From: Acidobacteriota bacterium
GTDB lineage: Bacteria > Pseudomonadota > Alphaproteobacteria > Caulobacterales > Hyphomonadaceae
Reading direction: 5' to 3'
Length of the DNA stretch: 64,000 bases
NCBI GenBank assembly: GCA_016712445.1
Contig: JADJRB010000001.1
Location: 1,364,001-1,428,000, forward strand
The notes below the pieces were generated by a model. It was not told the DNA's origin and made no database searches. It saw nothing but the letters and a program-made list of their open reading frames with translations. Each line of letters begins with the position of its first letter. Positions within the stretch are counted from its first letter, which is position 1. Below, piece after piece: positions 17,638 to 26,514 of the stretch. The position numbers and the translations under genes are program-made.

Positions 17638-20381
17638 CGGAACGGGCGGTACCGGAACTTGCCGGGCGCGGCCGCCTGTGGGGCGGCGGGCTTGCTGCCC
17701 TTGCGGGGGCGGGGCGGCTTGGGCGGCTTCGGCGGAGGCAGCAGGGCGGCGAGCGCGGCGAAGGGACTGTTCGGGTCAACAGGCTTGCTGCGCGGCTCGA
17801 AGCGCGGCTGGCTGCCCGCCTCGCCGCGGCGATCGGGCCGGGGGCTGGGTCGCTCCGTGCGCGGACGATCAGACCTGCCGCCGTCGCGCTTCGGGCGCTC
17901 GCCCTGCGGCGCACCTTCCGTCTTTGGCGGATGCGCGCGGCGGGCCGGGCGCTCCTCGCCCTCCGGGCGCGACCGCGCCGAATAGCGCCACAGTTTCACC
18001 GCGCCGGTTTCTGCATCCTTCTCGGCCGGCGCGATGCCGAACCCTTTCAGGACGGCCGGCCAGTCGTCGGCCGGGCAGGAGATCACCGAGGCGAGGTCGA
18101 TCGGAATCTCGAACACCGCCTTGCCGGCATCCTTGCGCCGTTTGGCCAGCTCCCAGCCAAGGCGTTCGGCGAGGTCGGCCCGCACGGCCCGGCGCCCGAA
18201 GCGCAGGTAGCCATTGGCTGCCAGCGCCGCCTCGGGCCAGGTACCGTCAAGACCGAACGAGCCAGCGCCCTCGGGCGCGAGCGGATACTCGGTGGCCGAC
18301 TCAACAGCCTTGAGGATGGCGATCATCTTTTGCGCAGCGGGCTTTTGCGCGTCCGGCGTATAGGCGGCGACCCGGCCGACGCGGATGCCGGCGGCCTTCA
18401 GGGCCTCGCGCTGCTCCGGGTTGAGGCGCGGCGCGGATTCGTCCGTGCGCAGATCAATCGCGGCGCCGCTTTCGAGGATGCGGAAGGCGAGGCCGCGCAG
18501 CAAGCCCTCCAGCGCTTCACCCGACTTGGCGAAGGCGAGCCGCGCATGCGTCGGCAATACGCGCCCGATCTCGCCGCGCACCCATTCCTCGATCCGGGCC
18601 AGCGCCGGCTGGCGTTCGGCCGGTTCGGCCTCGACCGCGCCGATCAGCTCGACGCGCGGGGTCATCCATTGCTGGCCCTTGGCCAGGCGGGCGACCGGCG
18701 CACCGTTATGCTCGACTTCCGCAGCTTCGGTCAGGCGGAAGGATTCGGCGGGCGCGGACGCGATCTCGGCGAGGCGGGCGCTCAGCATCGGGCGGATGGC
18801 GGCGAGCGCGGCGCCGCGCACGGCCTTGCCTTCCAGCGTGCGGGCATCGACCACCGGTTCGAACGTCAGCCCGCGCAGGCGGCCAACCAGATGGCCCTCC
18901 ACCGTCACATCGCCTTCGGGCGTCAGGTCAGTCACGAGTGCATCTTCTTTCCTCAGGCTTGCAAGCAGGGCAGTGGTGCGCCGGTCCACGAACCGGGCTG
19001 TCAGCGCTTCGTGTAGCGCGTCTGACAGGGAGTCTTCAATCTCCCGGGTCTTCTGTTGCCAATAAGATGGATTCTCCAGCCAGTCCTGCCGGTGCGCGGC
19101 ATAGGTCCAGGTGCGGATGGCGGCCAGCCGTTGCTGCAACTGGTTGATGTCGCCGCGGACGGAGGCGAGGTCTTCCATCCGGCGGCTGAGCCCCTCGTCG
19201 GAGAGGCGCGCATCGGGATCGGCCAGCGTCTCGGCGAGGCCCAGCACGAGGCGCCCGTGGCCTTCGGGGCCGGCCTTGCGGAAATCGGGCAGCCGGGCGA
19301 GATCCCAGAGCCGGCGCACCTTGCGCTCGCCCGTCACGTTCGGGCCGATGCCGCCGTCTTCGCTCATCCGGCGCAGCACCCATTCATCCAGCGCCCGCGG
19401 ATTGTGGATCAGCACCGGATTGCCGGACGGCTTCTCTAGCGAGCGGATGAGCGCCTTGAGACTGGAATAGTCGAGCGCCGAATTGCGCCACTGGATCGCA
19501 TCGACCGGATCGAACCGGTGCGCCTCGATGGCTTTCCACTCTTCATCTGCGAAGGGCGGGCAGCTGCCGGTCTCGCCGAATTCGCCGTCCGTGCGGAAGC
19601 GCCCTGCGCGGCCTGCGATTTGCCCGCACTCGGCCAATGTCAGCGGGCGGTGGCGGCGGCCATCATACTTCGTGCGCGCGGCAAACACGACGCGCTCGAC
19701 ATTCAGGTTGAGCCCCATGCCGATGGCATCAGTGGCGACAATGTAGTCGACCTCGCCGGACTGGTAGAGTGCCACCTGCGCATTGCGGGTACGCGGCGAG
19801 AGGGCGCCCATCACGACCGCCGCGCCGCCCTTCTGCCTGCGGAGCAGTTCGGCGATGGCATAGACTTCCTCGGCGCTGAACGCGACGATGGCAGTGCGCT
19901 TCGGCAGCTTGGTGATCTTGGCATGGCCGGCATAGCGCAGCTCGGAGAAGCGCGGGCGCGGTTCTGTCTCCACACCCAGCTTCAGGTCCTTGAGCAAGCC
20001 CCGCATCGTGTCGGCGCCCAGCAGCAGCGTCTCGTGCGTGCCGCGCATGTGGAGGATGCGGTCGGTGAACACATGTCCGCGGTCGTCATCCTCGGCGAGC
20101 TGAATCTCGTCGATGGCGACAAAGTCGGCGCGCACATCCACCGGCATCGATTCCACCGTGCAGACGAAGTAGCGCGCCGTTGGCGGCTGGATGCGTTCCT
20201 CGCCGGTCAGCAAGGCGGCAGCGGCATAGCCCTTCGCTTCGACCACGCGGTCATACACCTCGCGCGCCAGCAGCCGCAGCGGCAGGCCAATCATGCCTGT
20301 GCCGTGGGCGAGCATGCGCTCGATGGCGTAGTGCGTCTTGCCGGTATTGGTGGGGCCGAGAATGGCCTTCAAGGTGGTCAT
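17634..20381 (-). CDS. Suv3-like superfamily II DNA/RNA helicase
   Basis: A 915-residue helicase resembling the mitochondrial degradosome helicase Suv3, here in its alphaproteobacterial form. The Walker A motif GPTNTGKTHYA is near residues 9-19 and the DEIQ-type Walker B (AIDEIQLAEDD) near 89. Motif III-like LLLGADTMR follows, then ATDAIGMGLNL (motif V) and QIAGRAGRFRTDG (motif VI) near 220-265. A long C-terminal region ends in a Pro/Arg/Lys-rich basic tail (from about 800), likely disordered and RNA-binding. The predicted role is ATP-driven unwinding of RNA or RNA:DNA. It is the first gene of the operon with S4 and TerB. Confidence 0.9.
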   Translation of the reverse strand: MTTLKAILGPTNTGKTHYAIERMLAHGTGMIGLPLRLLAREVYDRVVEAKGYAAAALLTGEERIQPPTARYFVCTVESMPVDVRADFVAIDEIQLAEDDDRGHVFTDRILHMRGTHETLLLGADTMRGLLKDLKLGVETEPRPRFSELRYAGHAKITKLPKRTAIVAFSAEEVYAIAELLRRQKGGAAVVMGALSPRTRNAQVALYQSGEVDYIVATDAIGMGLNLNVERVVFAARTKYDGRRHRPLTLAECGQIAGRAGRFRTDGEFGETGSCPPFADEEWKAIEAHRFDPVDAIQWRNSALDYSSLKALIRSLEKPSGNPVLIHNPRALDEWVLRRMSEDGGIGPNVTGERKVRRLWDLARLPDFRKAGPEGHGRLVLGLAETLADPDARLSDEGLSRRMEDLASVRGDINQLQQRLAAIRTWTYAAHRQDWLENPSYWQQKTREIEDSLSDALHEALTARFVDRRTTALLASLRKEDALVTDLTPEGDVTVEGHLVGRLRGLTFEPVVDARTLEGKAVRGAALAAIRPMLSARLAEIASAPAESFRLTEAAEVEHNGAPVARLAKGQQWMTPRVELIGAVEAEPAERQPALARIEEWVRGEIGRVLPTHARLAFAKSGEALEGLLRGLAFRILESGAAIDLRTDESAPRLNPEQREALKAAGIRVGRVAAYTPDAQKPAAQKMIAILKAVESATEYPLAPEGAGSFGLDGTWPEAALAANGYLRFGRRAVRADLAERLGWELAKRRKDAGKAVFEIPIDLASVISCPADDWPAVLKGFGIAPAEKDAETGAVKLWRYSARSRPEGEERPARRAHPPKTEGAPQGERPKRDGGRSDRPRTERPSPRPDRRGEAGSQPRFEPRSKPVDPNSPFAALAALLPPPKPPKPPRPRKGSKPAAPQAAAPGKFRYRPFR

Positions 20382-20416
20382 GTGCGGGTGAGGGGTGGGG
20401 ACGGCGGGCGCTTAAG

Positions 20417-20917
20417 TCAAGCTCTGCCGGCTGCGAAGCGGCGCACCATGCCGAGTTCGCCCGGCCGCAGGCCCGGCGGCAGCACGGTGCCCGCATCATA
20501 CACCGCGCCGGAAAGCGACAGCGGGTCACCGTCGGCCCACAGGCAGGTCGCACCCGACAGGTTGGCGCCGGCCAGCGTGGCCTGGCGCAGCGAAGCGCCG
20601 GTGAAGTCCGCCCCGATCAGGCAGGCACCGGACAGGTCGGCGCCCCGCAGGCAGGCATGGCGCAGCGAGGCCTGCCGCAGGTGCGCATGGCGGAAGGTGG
20701 CCGACATCAGCCGCGCATAGTCGAAGCGTGCCCGTTCGAGGTTTGCCCAGTCGAGGCAGGCGGCGCGCAGCTCGCAGTCGCGGAAGGCGGCGCCGGTCAG
20801 GTCGCGCCCGCTGAAGTCGGCGCGCAGGAAATCCTGCCGCTCGATGCGCGCGCCGCGCAGTTCGGCCAGGCCGAGCTCGGTCACCCGTTCAGAATCCATG
20901 TACCGGATGGCGATCAC
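20417..20917 (-). CDS. Pentapeptide repeat protein
   Basis: A 166-residue protein built of A(D/N)LxX pentapeptide repeats (for example LRGARIERQDFLRADFSGRD and LRGADLSGACLIGADFTGAS), expected to form a right-handed quadrilateral beta helix between about residues 15 and 130. Some pentapeptide proteins mimic DNA and shield gyrase, but most have no known role. GTG at 20917 is chosen because AAGGGAG lies six bases upstream; an ATG at 20899 has no such site. It sits 35 bp upstream of the helicase start on the same strand, so co-transcription is possible. Confidence 0.82.
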   Translation of the reverse strand: MIAIRYMDSERVTELGLAELRGARIERQDFLRADFSGRDLTGAAFRDCELRAACLDWANLERARFDYARLMSATFRHAHLRQASLRHACLRGADLSGACLIGADFTGASLRQATLAGANLSGATCLWADGDPLSLSGAVYDAGTVLPPGLRPGELGMVRRFAAGRA

Positions 20918-21052
20918 GCCCGACTCCCTTGCCCGCCTGGCAAACTGGCGTGATTGGCCGGCCAGCGCAATCGCTGGTGGCGGCTTTCCGTTTGACCCGC
21001 AAAACACCGTCCGATACCGGAAGGGCAGTCACCAGGAAGGTCACTTGCCGCC

Positions 21053-21874
21053 GTGTCCGTTTATCGCTCCCTCCTGTTCGTGCCGGGTTCCCGGCCAGAC
21101 CGTTTCGACAAGGCCGCCGCCTCCGGCGCCGACGCCGTGATCATCGACCTGGAGGATGCCGTCCTGCCGGCGGACAAGCCCAAGGCGCGCGCCGACGTGC
21201 TCGCCTGGCTCGGCGCAAGCGATCGCGCCGCAGTTGGCGTGCGCCTCAACTCGCCGCGCACCGCCGCGGGCTGCGCCGATCTCGCCGCGATTGCCGCCGC
21301 CGGGGACACGCTGCGCGCTGCCTTCCTGATGGTGCCGAAGGCAGAGACCGCCGTCGATCTCGAGATCGTGGCAGAGGCGAGCGGCACGCGCGCCCCGCTG
21401 ATCGCCGTGATCGAAAGCGGCCGGGCGCTGGTCAACGCTACCGCGATCGCTGCGCAGGCGGCGGGCGGGCTGATGTTCGGAGGCGTCGATTTCTCGGCCA
21501 GCCTCGGCGCCGATGTGGCGGACTGGGACGCCATGCTGACCGCGCGCGGCCTGATTGCTGCCGCCGCCGGCGCGGCGGGGGTTGCGGCCTATGACGTGCC
21601 CTTCCTCGATACGTCGGATACGGACGGTCTGGCGGCCTCGACCCGCCGCGTCCGCGCAATGGGTTTCTGCGGCCGCGCCTGCATCCATCCGGGGCAGGTG
21701 GCAACGGTCAATGCCGCCTTCACGCCGGGTCCGGACGAGGTCGCCGAAGCGCGCGCTGTGCTGGCGGCGATGCAGGATGCCGGCAGCGGCGTGGCGCTCT
21801 TCAAGGGCAAGATGATCGACCGGCCGGTCGTGCTGGCCGCGCAGCGGATCATTGCGGCGGCGCGCACGGATTGA
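21053..21874 (+). CDS. CitE/HpcH-HpaI family CoA ester lyase
   Basis: A 273-residue TIM-barrel enzyme of the citrate lyase beta / malyl-CoA lyase group, cleaving or hydrolysing CoA thioesters with a divalent metal. Seen are SLLFVPGSRPDRFDKA near 6-21, the metal-site region DLEDAV near 32, VPKAETA near 98, IESGRAL near 122, and GFCGRACIHPGQV near 205. Members include malyl-CoA, citramalyl-CoA and beta-methylmalyl-CoA lyases, and the substrate is open. The start is GTG at 21053 with AGGAAGG about 12 bases upstream, a longer spacing than usual. trmO follows 12 bp later, probably in one operon. Confidence 0.86.
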   Translation: MSVYRSLLFVPGSRPDRFDKAAASGADAVIIDLEDAVLPADKPKARADVLAWLGASDRAAVGVRLNSPRTAAGCADLAAIAAAGDTLRAAFLMVPKAETAVDLEIVAEASGTRAPLIAVIESGRALVNATAIAAQAAGGLMFGGVDFSASLGADVADWDAMLTARGLIAAAAGAAGVAAYDVPFLDTSDTDGLAASTRRVRAMGFCGRACIHPGQVATVNAAFTPGPDEVAEARAVLAAMQDAGSGVALFKGKMIDRPVVLAAQRIIAAARTD

Positions 21875-21886
21875 GAAAAGCAGACC

Positions 21887-22348
21887 ATGACAAGCCTCGC
21901 TCTCACCCCGGTTGCCCATGTGCGCGGCGGACGTGCGCGGCCTGAAGACGACAACTGGGGTGCCGAGCGCGCCCGGATCGTCCTCGTCGACGGGCTCGCT
22001 GCCGACGCCCTCGCCGGGCTGGATGCCTTCAGCCATGCCGAGATCATATTCCAGTTCCATCTGGTGCCGGACGACCGGATCGAGACCGGCGCGCGGCGTC
22101 CGCGCGGCAATCCCGACTGGCCCCTCGTCGGCATCTTCGCGCAGCGGGGCAAGAATCGCCCGAACAGGATCGGCGTGACAGTCTGCCGGATCGTCGCGGT
22201 GGAGGGCCGCGAGATCGAGGTGGAGGGTCTCGACGCGATTGACGGGACGCCTGTGCTCGACATCAAGCCGGTGATGCGCGAATTCCTGCCGCGCGGCGAC
22301 ATCCGTCAGCCGAACTGGGCCAGCGAGCTGATGAAGGACTACTGGTAG
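21887..22348 (+). CDS. TrmO-like tRNA m6t6A methyltransferase (TsaA/UPF0066 family)
   Basis: A 153-residue SAM-dependent methyltransferase of the TrmO family, which N6-methylates t6A37 in a tRNA-Thr. The fold is a beta-barrel rather than a Rossmann methyltransferase. Family motifs are the N-terminal PVAHVRGG near 9, DAFSHAEIIFQFH near 45-57, GIFAQRGKNRPNRIGVTVCR near 83-102, and DGTPVLDIKP near 122. It is shorter than E. coli TrmO because the C-terminal domain is absent, as in many alphaproteobacterial members. It lies between the CitE-like and lipocalin genes on the same strand. Confidence 0.88.
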   Translation: MTSLALTPVAHVRGGRARPEDDNWGAERARIVLVDGLAADALAGLDAFSHAEIIFQFHLVPDDRIETGARRPRGNPDWPLVGIFAQRGKNRPNRIGVTVCRIVAVEGREIEVEGLDAIDGTPVLDIKPVMREFLPRGDIRQPNWASELMKDYW

Positions 22349-22428
22349 GCACGGGCAGTCGCCCTAAGTGGAACCAATGCGGGGGCATTTGCCTTCCTAC
22401 GCATATCCCTTTCACGCCGGAGTATGAC

Positions 22429-22983
22429 ATGACCCTTCGATTGCTGATCATCGCCGCCAGCACCCTCGGCCTCGCAGCCTGTACGGGCGGGCCTTCGGGG
22501 CGCGCCAAGGATGCGCCGCCGCTGCAGGCTGTGCCTTCCGTCGATGCAACCCGCTATGCCGGTCTCTGGTACGAGATCGCCCGGTATCCGAACGGCTTCC
22601 AGAAAAACTGCGAGGGCGTTACCGCTGAATACACGCTGCGCGATGACGGGCGCATCGGCGTTCTGAACACCTGCCGCACCGGCACGAAGTCCGGCGAGCC
22701 GCGCGATGCCGATGGCATCGCCAAACCGATCGACGGATCGGGCGGTGCACGTCTTGCGGTGAATTTCGCGCCGATCCCGTTGCCGGCGGGCGACGGCAAC
22801 TACTGGGTGATCTATCTCGACGACGCCTATGCGCATGCCGTTGTCGGCGAGCCGTCCGGGCGGTATCTCTGGTACCTGTCGCGCACCCCCACGATCTCGC
22901 CGGACGTCCGCGCCCGGATGGATGCGGCGGCTGAGGCGCAGGGCTATGACCTCTCGATGCTGAAGGAAACGATCCAGCCATGA
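22429..22983 (+). CDS. Lipocalin lipoprotein (Blc-like)
   Basis: A 184-residue bacterial lipocalin, probably in the outer membrane, binding fatty acids or lysophospholipids. The signal peptide ends in a lipobox, GLAACT, with the acceptor Cys near residue 18. The lipocalin GxW signature follows: YAGLWYEIARYPNGFQ near 44-59. The third-strand NTCRTG and a YWVIYLDDAYAHAVVGEPSGRYLWYLSR segment near 124-151 match Blc. The start at 22429 has GGAG about ten bases upstream. The stop overlaps the thioesterase start by 4 bp. Confidence 0.92.
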   Translation: MTLRLLIIAASTLGLAACTGGPSGRAKDAPPLQAVPSVDATRYAGLWYEIARYPNGFQKNCEGVTAEYTLRDDGRIGVLNTCRTGTKSGEPRDADGIAKPIDGSGGARLAVNFAPIPLPAGDGNYWVIYLDDAYAHAVVGEPSGRYLWYLSRTPTISPDVRARMDAAAEAQGYDLSMLKETIQP

Positions 22984-23381
22984 GCGATCCGCGTCTTGAT
23001 GCCCTCGCGGCCTCGATGCCCTTCGCCGGGCAGGTGGGCCTGCGTTTCACACAGGCAGACAAGGCGTGTGTGCAGGCGCAGGTGACGGTTGGTGCGGAGC
23101 ATTGCACGGCGGGCGGCATCGCGCATGGCGGCTTCCTGATGACGCTGGCGGACTGTGCGGGGGCAGTCGGCGCGTTCCTGAATTTGCCGGAGGGCAGCAA
23201 GGGGACGACCACGACCGAAAGCAAGACAAACCTGATCGCGGCGGCGCCGGCTGGCAGTGTACTGACAGCGACCGCCGAGCCGGTCAGCACGGGTCGGCGC
23301 CTGCAGGTCTGGCAAACGCGGATCGAGACGGCGGACGGCAAGCTGGTCGCGCTGACGACGCAGACGCAGCTGAATCTCTGA
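22980..23381 (+). CDS. PaaI-type hotdog thioesterase
   Basis: A 133-residue single-hotdog thioesterase of the PaaI family, hydrolysing acyl-CoA thioesters in the cytoplasm. The signature HGGFLMTLADCAGAVGAF lies near residues 46-63, with the Asp-bearing helix typical of the active site. A later TTTTESKTNLIAAAPAG segment forms the second half of the fold. The substrate class, aryl or short-chain acyl, is unknown. It overlaps the lipocalin stop by 4 bp and is the last gene before a long palindrome-rich gap. Confidence 0.87.
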   Translation: MSDPRLDALAASMPFAGQVGLRFTQADKACVQAQVTVGAEHCTAGGIAHGGFLMTLADCAGAVGAFLNLPEGSKGTTTTESKTNLIAAAPAGSVLTATAEPVSTGRRLQVWQTRIETADGKLVALTTQTQLNL

Positions 23382-24111
23382 GCGCACGCGCGTGCAGCCG
23401 GACCGGCAGGAGCCGTCCGGGTCCGGAGGGTATTGTGGCCAGCCAGTCGCCGTTCCGGCAACTGGCCTCCTCCGGGAAATCGCAGCGCGATTTCTTGTCC
23501 GTCGGAGCCTCGCGCGGCGGACGCCCGCAGCGTCCGGGTAGAAAAGTGTATTGCGGATGGACGCCTCGCGTCCGCCGCGCCCGGCCCGGGGCTTCGGGCA
23601 GTTCTCGGGATGACTTCGGCGCCGCCAGGCCTTGGCTGCTTACCCGCTTCGGACCCGGCCTGAGAGGACTGGGTGGCCAGAGGGATTCTCCACCGGCATT
23701 TGCTCCGGCTTGCCTGGTTCGACGTCCCTAGGGCGAAGGTGGGCCGTTATCCCACTTTCGCCCACACCCGGGCCGGTCCAGCGACAACCGAACGGTACCG
23801 GCCCGGCTCCTGTCGCTGGATGAGGGGAGATTACACCCGCTGCGGACCCCGCCGGATTGGTTTGGGTGAAAAAAGTTCTGCGCTTGTCATCCCCGCGAAC
23901 GCCGGGACCCAGAGGGGTTTGATTTGCCTGGCTTTCTGGGTCCCGGCGTTCGCCGGGATGACACGGGGGTGGGAGTGGGAATCAAGGTAGAGCGTTGCAT
24001 AAGGCGGAACTTGTGCAACGAAACTTGGTGCATGCCGGGCGCGATCCCCGCCTGCGCGGGGATGAGCGGAGGCCGAGGTGCGGAGGCTTGCGCGGACCTG
24101 TCTTGCGGAAT
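23382..24111. repeat. Gene-free mosaic of palindromes
   Basis: These 730 bp have no credible gene but hold several separate inverted repeats. An 8-bp perfect hairpin lies at 23476-23494, a possible weak terminator for the thioesterase gene. A 13-bp perfect arm pair is at 23512-23524 / 23568-23580. A 13-bp arm pair with one G:T is at 23731-23743 / 23751-23763. Interleaved arms lie at 23768-23819. A long inverted repeat of about 28 bp per arm is at 23886-23962, and a small related stem at 24044-24063. The arms of the 23886 element resemble the GTCATCCC...GGGATGAC palindromes spread through many proteobacterial genomes. Confidence 0.75.
23886..23962. repeat. Long inverted repeat (REP-like)
   Basis: Two near-perfect arms of about 28 bp, the left opening GTCATCCCCGCGAACGCC and the right closing with its complement, surround a spacer of about 20 bp. 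The unit would form a very stable hairpin in RNA or a cruciform in DNA. A shorter stem with the same GATCCCCGC core sits at 24044-24063. Confidence 0.85.
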
Positions 24112-24954
24112 TCAGGAAGCGAGGAGCGCGTCGACATCGACGCGGTTCGGGAGGCTCGGCTGGGCGCCGGGGCGGGTGCAGGCGGCGGCGCCGGCGGCGA
24201 CGGCGAATTGCAGGGCCGCCTCGTCGGGCTGGCCTTCGATGAGGGCGCAGGCGAGGGCGGCGAAGAAGGTGTCGCCGGCGCCGACGGTATCAACGACGCG
24301 GACCGCAGGCGGTCTTGCCGACGCGATCCGTACACCGCCTTTCCAGAGCTCGGCGCCTTCGCCGCCCAGCGAGATAGCGACGCGGCGGCCGGGGGCGTGC
24401 AAGGTGTCGCCGTAGAAGGCGGCTTCAGTTTCGTTGACGACGAGCAGGTCGGCCTCGGCCAGCAGTTCCGGCGGGACGGACATTGCCGGGGCAAGGTTGA
24501 GGGCGACGAAGCCGGTAGCGCGCGCGGCGGCCGCGAGCAGGGCGGGGACGGGCACTTCCAGCACCCCGAGCATGTGTTCGATGGGCGAGGCGGCAGCGTC
24601 TTCCGCGGTCAGCGCATTGTTCGCCCCCGGACAGACGACGATCAGGTTTTCGCCTTCAGGCGAGACCGCGATGAGTGCGGTTCCGGTGGTCTCGCCGCTC
24701 AGGTAATGCGTGGCGGAGAGATCGACGCCGCCATTGCGCAGCAGTTTCAGCGCTTCCTCGGCCATGTCGTCATTGCCGACGGCGGCGACGAGGCGGACCT
24801 TGTGGCCGAGGCGGGCGGCGGCCAGCGCCTGGTTCGCGCCCTTGCCGCCCGGATAGCGCGCCAGGCGCGCGCCGGTGACCGTTTCGCCCGGATGCGGCAG
24901 CGGCGCCCCGGAGGCGACGAGGTCGAGATTGACGGAGCCGATGACGGTGATCAT
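24112..24954 (-). CDS. Ribokinase (PfkB family)
   Basis: A 280-residue sugar kinase that phosphorylates ribose to ribose 5-phosphate. PfkB signatures are present: GSVNLDLV near residue 6, PGGKGANQALAAARLG near 35-50, and the second signature DTVGAGDTFFAALACALIEG near 228-247, with the catalytic Asp in GAGD. The GGKGANQ form favours ribokinase over fructokinase. It overlaps the nucleoside hydrolase gene upstream by 4 bp. The pair makes sense as nucleoside salvage, with the hydrolase freeing ribose that this kinase then traps. Confidence 0.9.
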   Translation of the reverse strand: MITVIGSVNLDLVASGAPLPHPGETVTGARLARYPGGKGANQALAAARLGHKVRLVAAVGNDDMAEEALKLLRNGGVDLSATHYLSGETTGTALIAVSPEGENLIVVCPGANNALTAEDAAASPIEHMLGVLEVPVPALLAAAARATGFVALNLAPAMSVPPELLAEADLLVVNETEAAFYGDTLHAPGRRVAISLGGEGAELWKGGVRIASARPPAVRVVDTVGAGDTFFAALACALIEGQPDEAALQFAVAAGAAACTRPGAQPSLPNRVDVDALLAS

Positions 24955-25883
24955 GCCGCGCCCTCCAGAAGGGATTCAATCAGGCCGAAGAAGGCGTCGG
25001 CGTCGGCTTTCGTGACCCAGCGATGCGGTCCTCGCTTCGTGTCTTTTACCTGCGTATGGCCGAACTTCTGGCCGGGGCGCGTGACCACGCTGACGCGGCA
25101 GGGCTTCGTCTCGAAGAGGTGAGGGGCGAGCAGATAAACGACCGTGGACGGATCATGCATCGGCGCCATCAGGCCGTTCTTCCAGCGCGCCTCGAGCAAA
25201 TTTCCGGCGGCCAGCAGGTCCGCCATCATCTGCGGGTAAGGTCCCGGAATGGCGCGCAGGCGGGCGATGCGTTCGGGCTCGGCGCGCACGGTGTGGGTGA
25301 CATCGAGGCTGAGCACGGTGGTGGGGATGCCGGCATCGAAGACGATGGCGGCGGCATGGGGATCGGCGAAGATGTTGAACTCCGCATACGGCGTGATGTT
25401 GCCGCCGATGGCGCTGCCGCCGCCCATGATGATCAGGTGGCCGATGCCGCGCGCGCAGGCGGGCGCCATGACGAGGGCGGTTGCAAGGTTGGTCATCGGC
25501 CCGGAGATGATCATCGTCAGGCTGCCCGGCGCGGCGGCGGTGAGGCGGTCAATGAGGGCATTGACGGCGTGGCCGGCAGTGAGCGGGGCCTTCGGTTCGA
25601 AGATCTCGATCCCGGCCATGCCGGCTTCGCCGTGGAAATCCTCCGCGGTGACGGGCTTGCGGAGCAGGGGGCGCGGACAGCCTGCGAAGACCGGCACGTC
25701 GCTGCGGCCCATCCGTTCACAGATGAGGCGCGCGTTGCGGCTGGTGAGGCGCAGCGGGACATTGCCCGCGACGGTGGTGATCGCCTGCAGGTCGACGGCG
25801 GGGCTCAGGAAGGCCATCATCAGCATGACGGCATCGTCGATGCCGGGATCGCAATCGATGATCAGGGGCGTGCGGGCGGTCAT
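24951..25883 (-). CDS. Inosine/uridine-preferring nucleoside hydrolase
   Basis: A 310-residue nucleoside N-ribohydrolase, splitting ribonucleosides into base and ribose. The calcium-binding signature DCDPGIDDA is near residues 10-18. TTVAGNV lies near 36, the MGGG region near 153, and a FNIFADPHAA metal/ribose site near 168. The purine versus pyrimidine preference is not resolved. Both ends overlap neighbours by 4 bp (thioesterase upstream, ribokinase downstream), so the three genes form an operon. There is no signal peptide, so it is cytoplasmic. Confidence 0.92.
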   Translation of the reverse strand: MTARTPLIIDCDPGIDDAVMLMMAFLSPAVDLQAITTVAGNVPLRLTSRNARLICERMGRSDVPVFAGCPRPLLRKPVTAEDFHGEAGMAGIEIFEPKAPLTAGHAVNALIDRLTAAAPGSLTMIISGPMTNLATALVMAPACARGIGHLIIMGGGSAIGGNITPYAEFNIFADPHAAAIVFDAGIPTTVLSLDVTHTVRAEPERIARLRAIPGPYPQMMADLLAAGNLLEARWKNGLMAPMHDPSTVVYLLAPHLFETKPCRVSVVTRPGQKFGHTQVKDTKRGPHRWVTKADADAFFGLIESLLEGAA

Positions 25884-26401
25884 GCGCGCGCCTTCAGTTC
25901 ACCGATGATACGGTGGAAGGCGGGGGCAAGCTCCGGGCTTTCGAGCTGCACGCCGAGCGCGTCCATCGCGTCCTGCGCGGTAATTTTCGCCTTCTTGCGC
26001 CCGTACAGGCGGGCGACAACACGGCTTTCGGCGCAGACGGCGCCCTTCGAAATGAACTGGTGCTCGAAGCAGATGAAACAGTCGTCCCAGCCGGCGAGGC
26101 GGGTCTGCAGTTCGAATTTCTGCGGATAGCGCAGCATGCGGATGTAGTTGAACGATTCGTACTGCACGATCGGGGCCCAGCCGCGCTTGCGATAGGCTTT
26201 CAGGGCGCCGGTGCGGCCCATGAAGTTCATCATGCCAAGATCGGTGAACGAGGAATAGCGCGAGTTGGTCATGTGACCCATCGGGTCCTGGTCGCCCAGC
26301 CAGACGGCGGAGCGCACGATGTGCAGGTCGAGCAGGCCGGTGTGAACCCTGGTGAAGAAGGCGGGCAGGAAGACGCGCAGGAATCGGAAGAACAGGTTCA
26401 T
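25880..26401 (-). CDS. Acyl-CoA thioesterase-like protein (4HBT / THEM6-like)
   Basis: A 173-residue hotdog protein with an N-terminal hydrophobic segment (FFRFLRVFLPAFF) and the 4HBT-like stretch VWLGDQDPMGHMTNSRYSSFTDLG near 33-56, in which Asp and the HMTNSRY turn resemble the active-site region. It is closest in pattern to THEM6-type thioesterases. The substrate is unknown. It leads the nucleoside hydrolase / ribokinase operon with a 4-bp overlap. A shared pathway is not obvious, so the linkage may be only transcriptional. Confidence 0.8.
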   Translation of the reverse strand: MNLFFRFLRVFLPAFFTRVHTGLLDLHIVRSAVWLGDQDPMGHMTNSRYSSFTDLGMMNFMGRTGALKAYRKRGWAPIVQYESFNYIRMLRYPQKFELQTRLAGWDDCFICFEHQFISKGAVCAESRVVARLYGRKKAKITAQDAMDALGVQLESPELAPAFHRIIGELKARA

Positions 26402-26514
26402 GGATGTGCGGCCGTTTCCTCAGGACATTTTTTTATCGCACAAGTCTATGCGAAGCCTGAAGGCACCTTTCAAGCGCCATGCCGAACGGGATTCACCATG
26501 CGGCGCGGGGCGGC

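Noticed and set aside
23768..23819. A true H-type pseudoknot
   Set aside because: With stems of 10 and 9 bp, connecting loops of 0 and 4 bases cannot span the helices, so only alternative single helices are possible.
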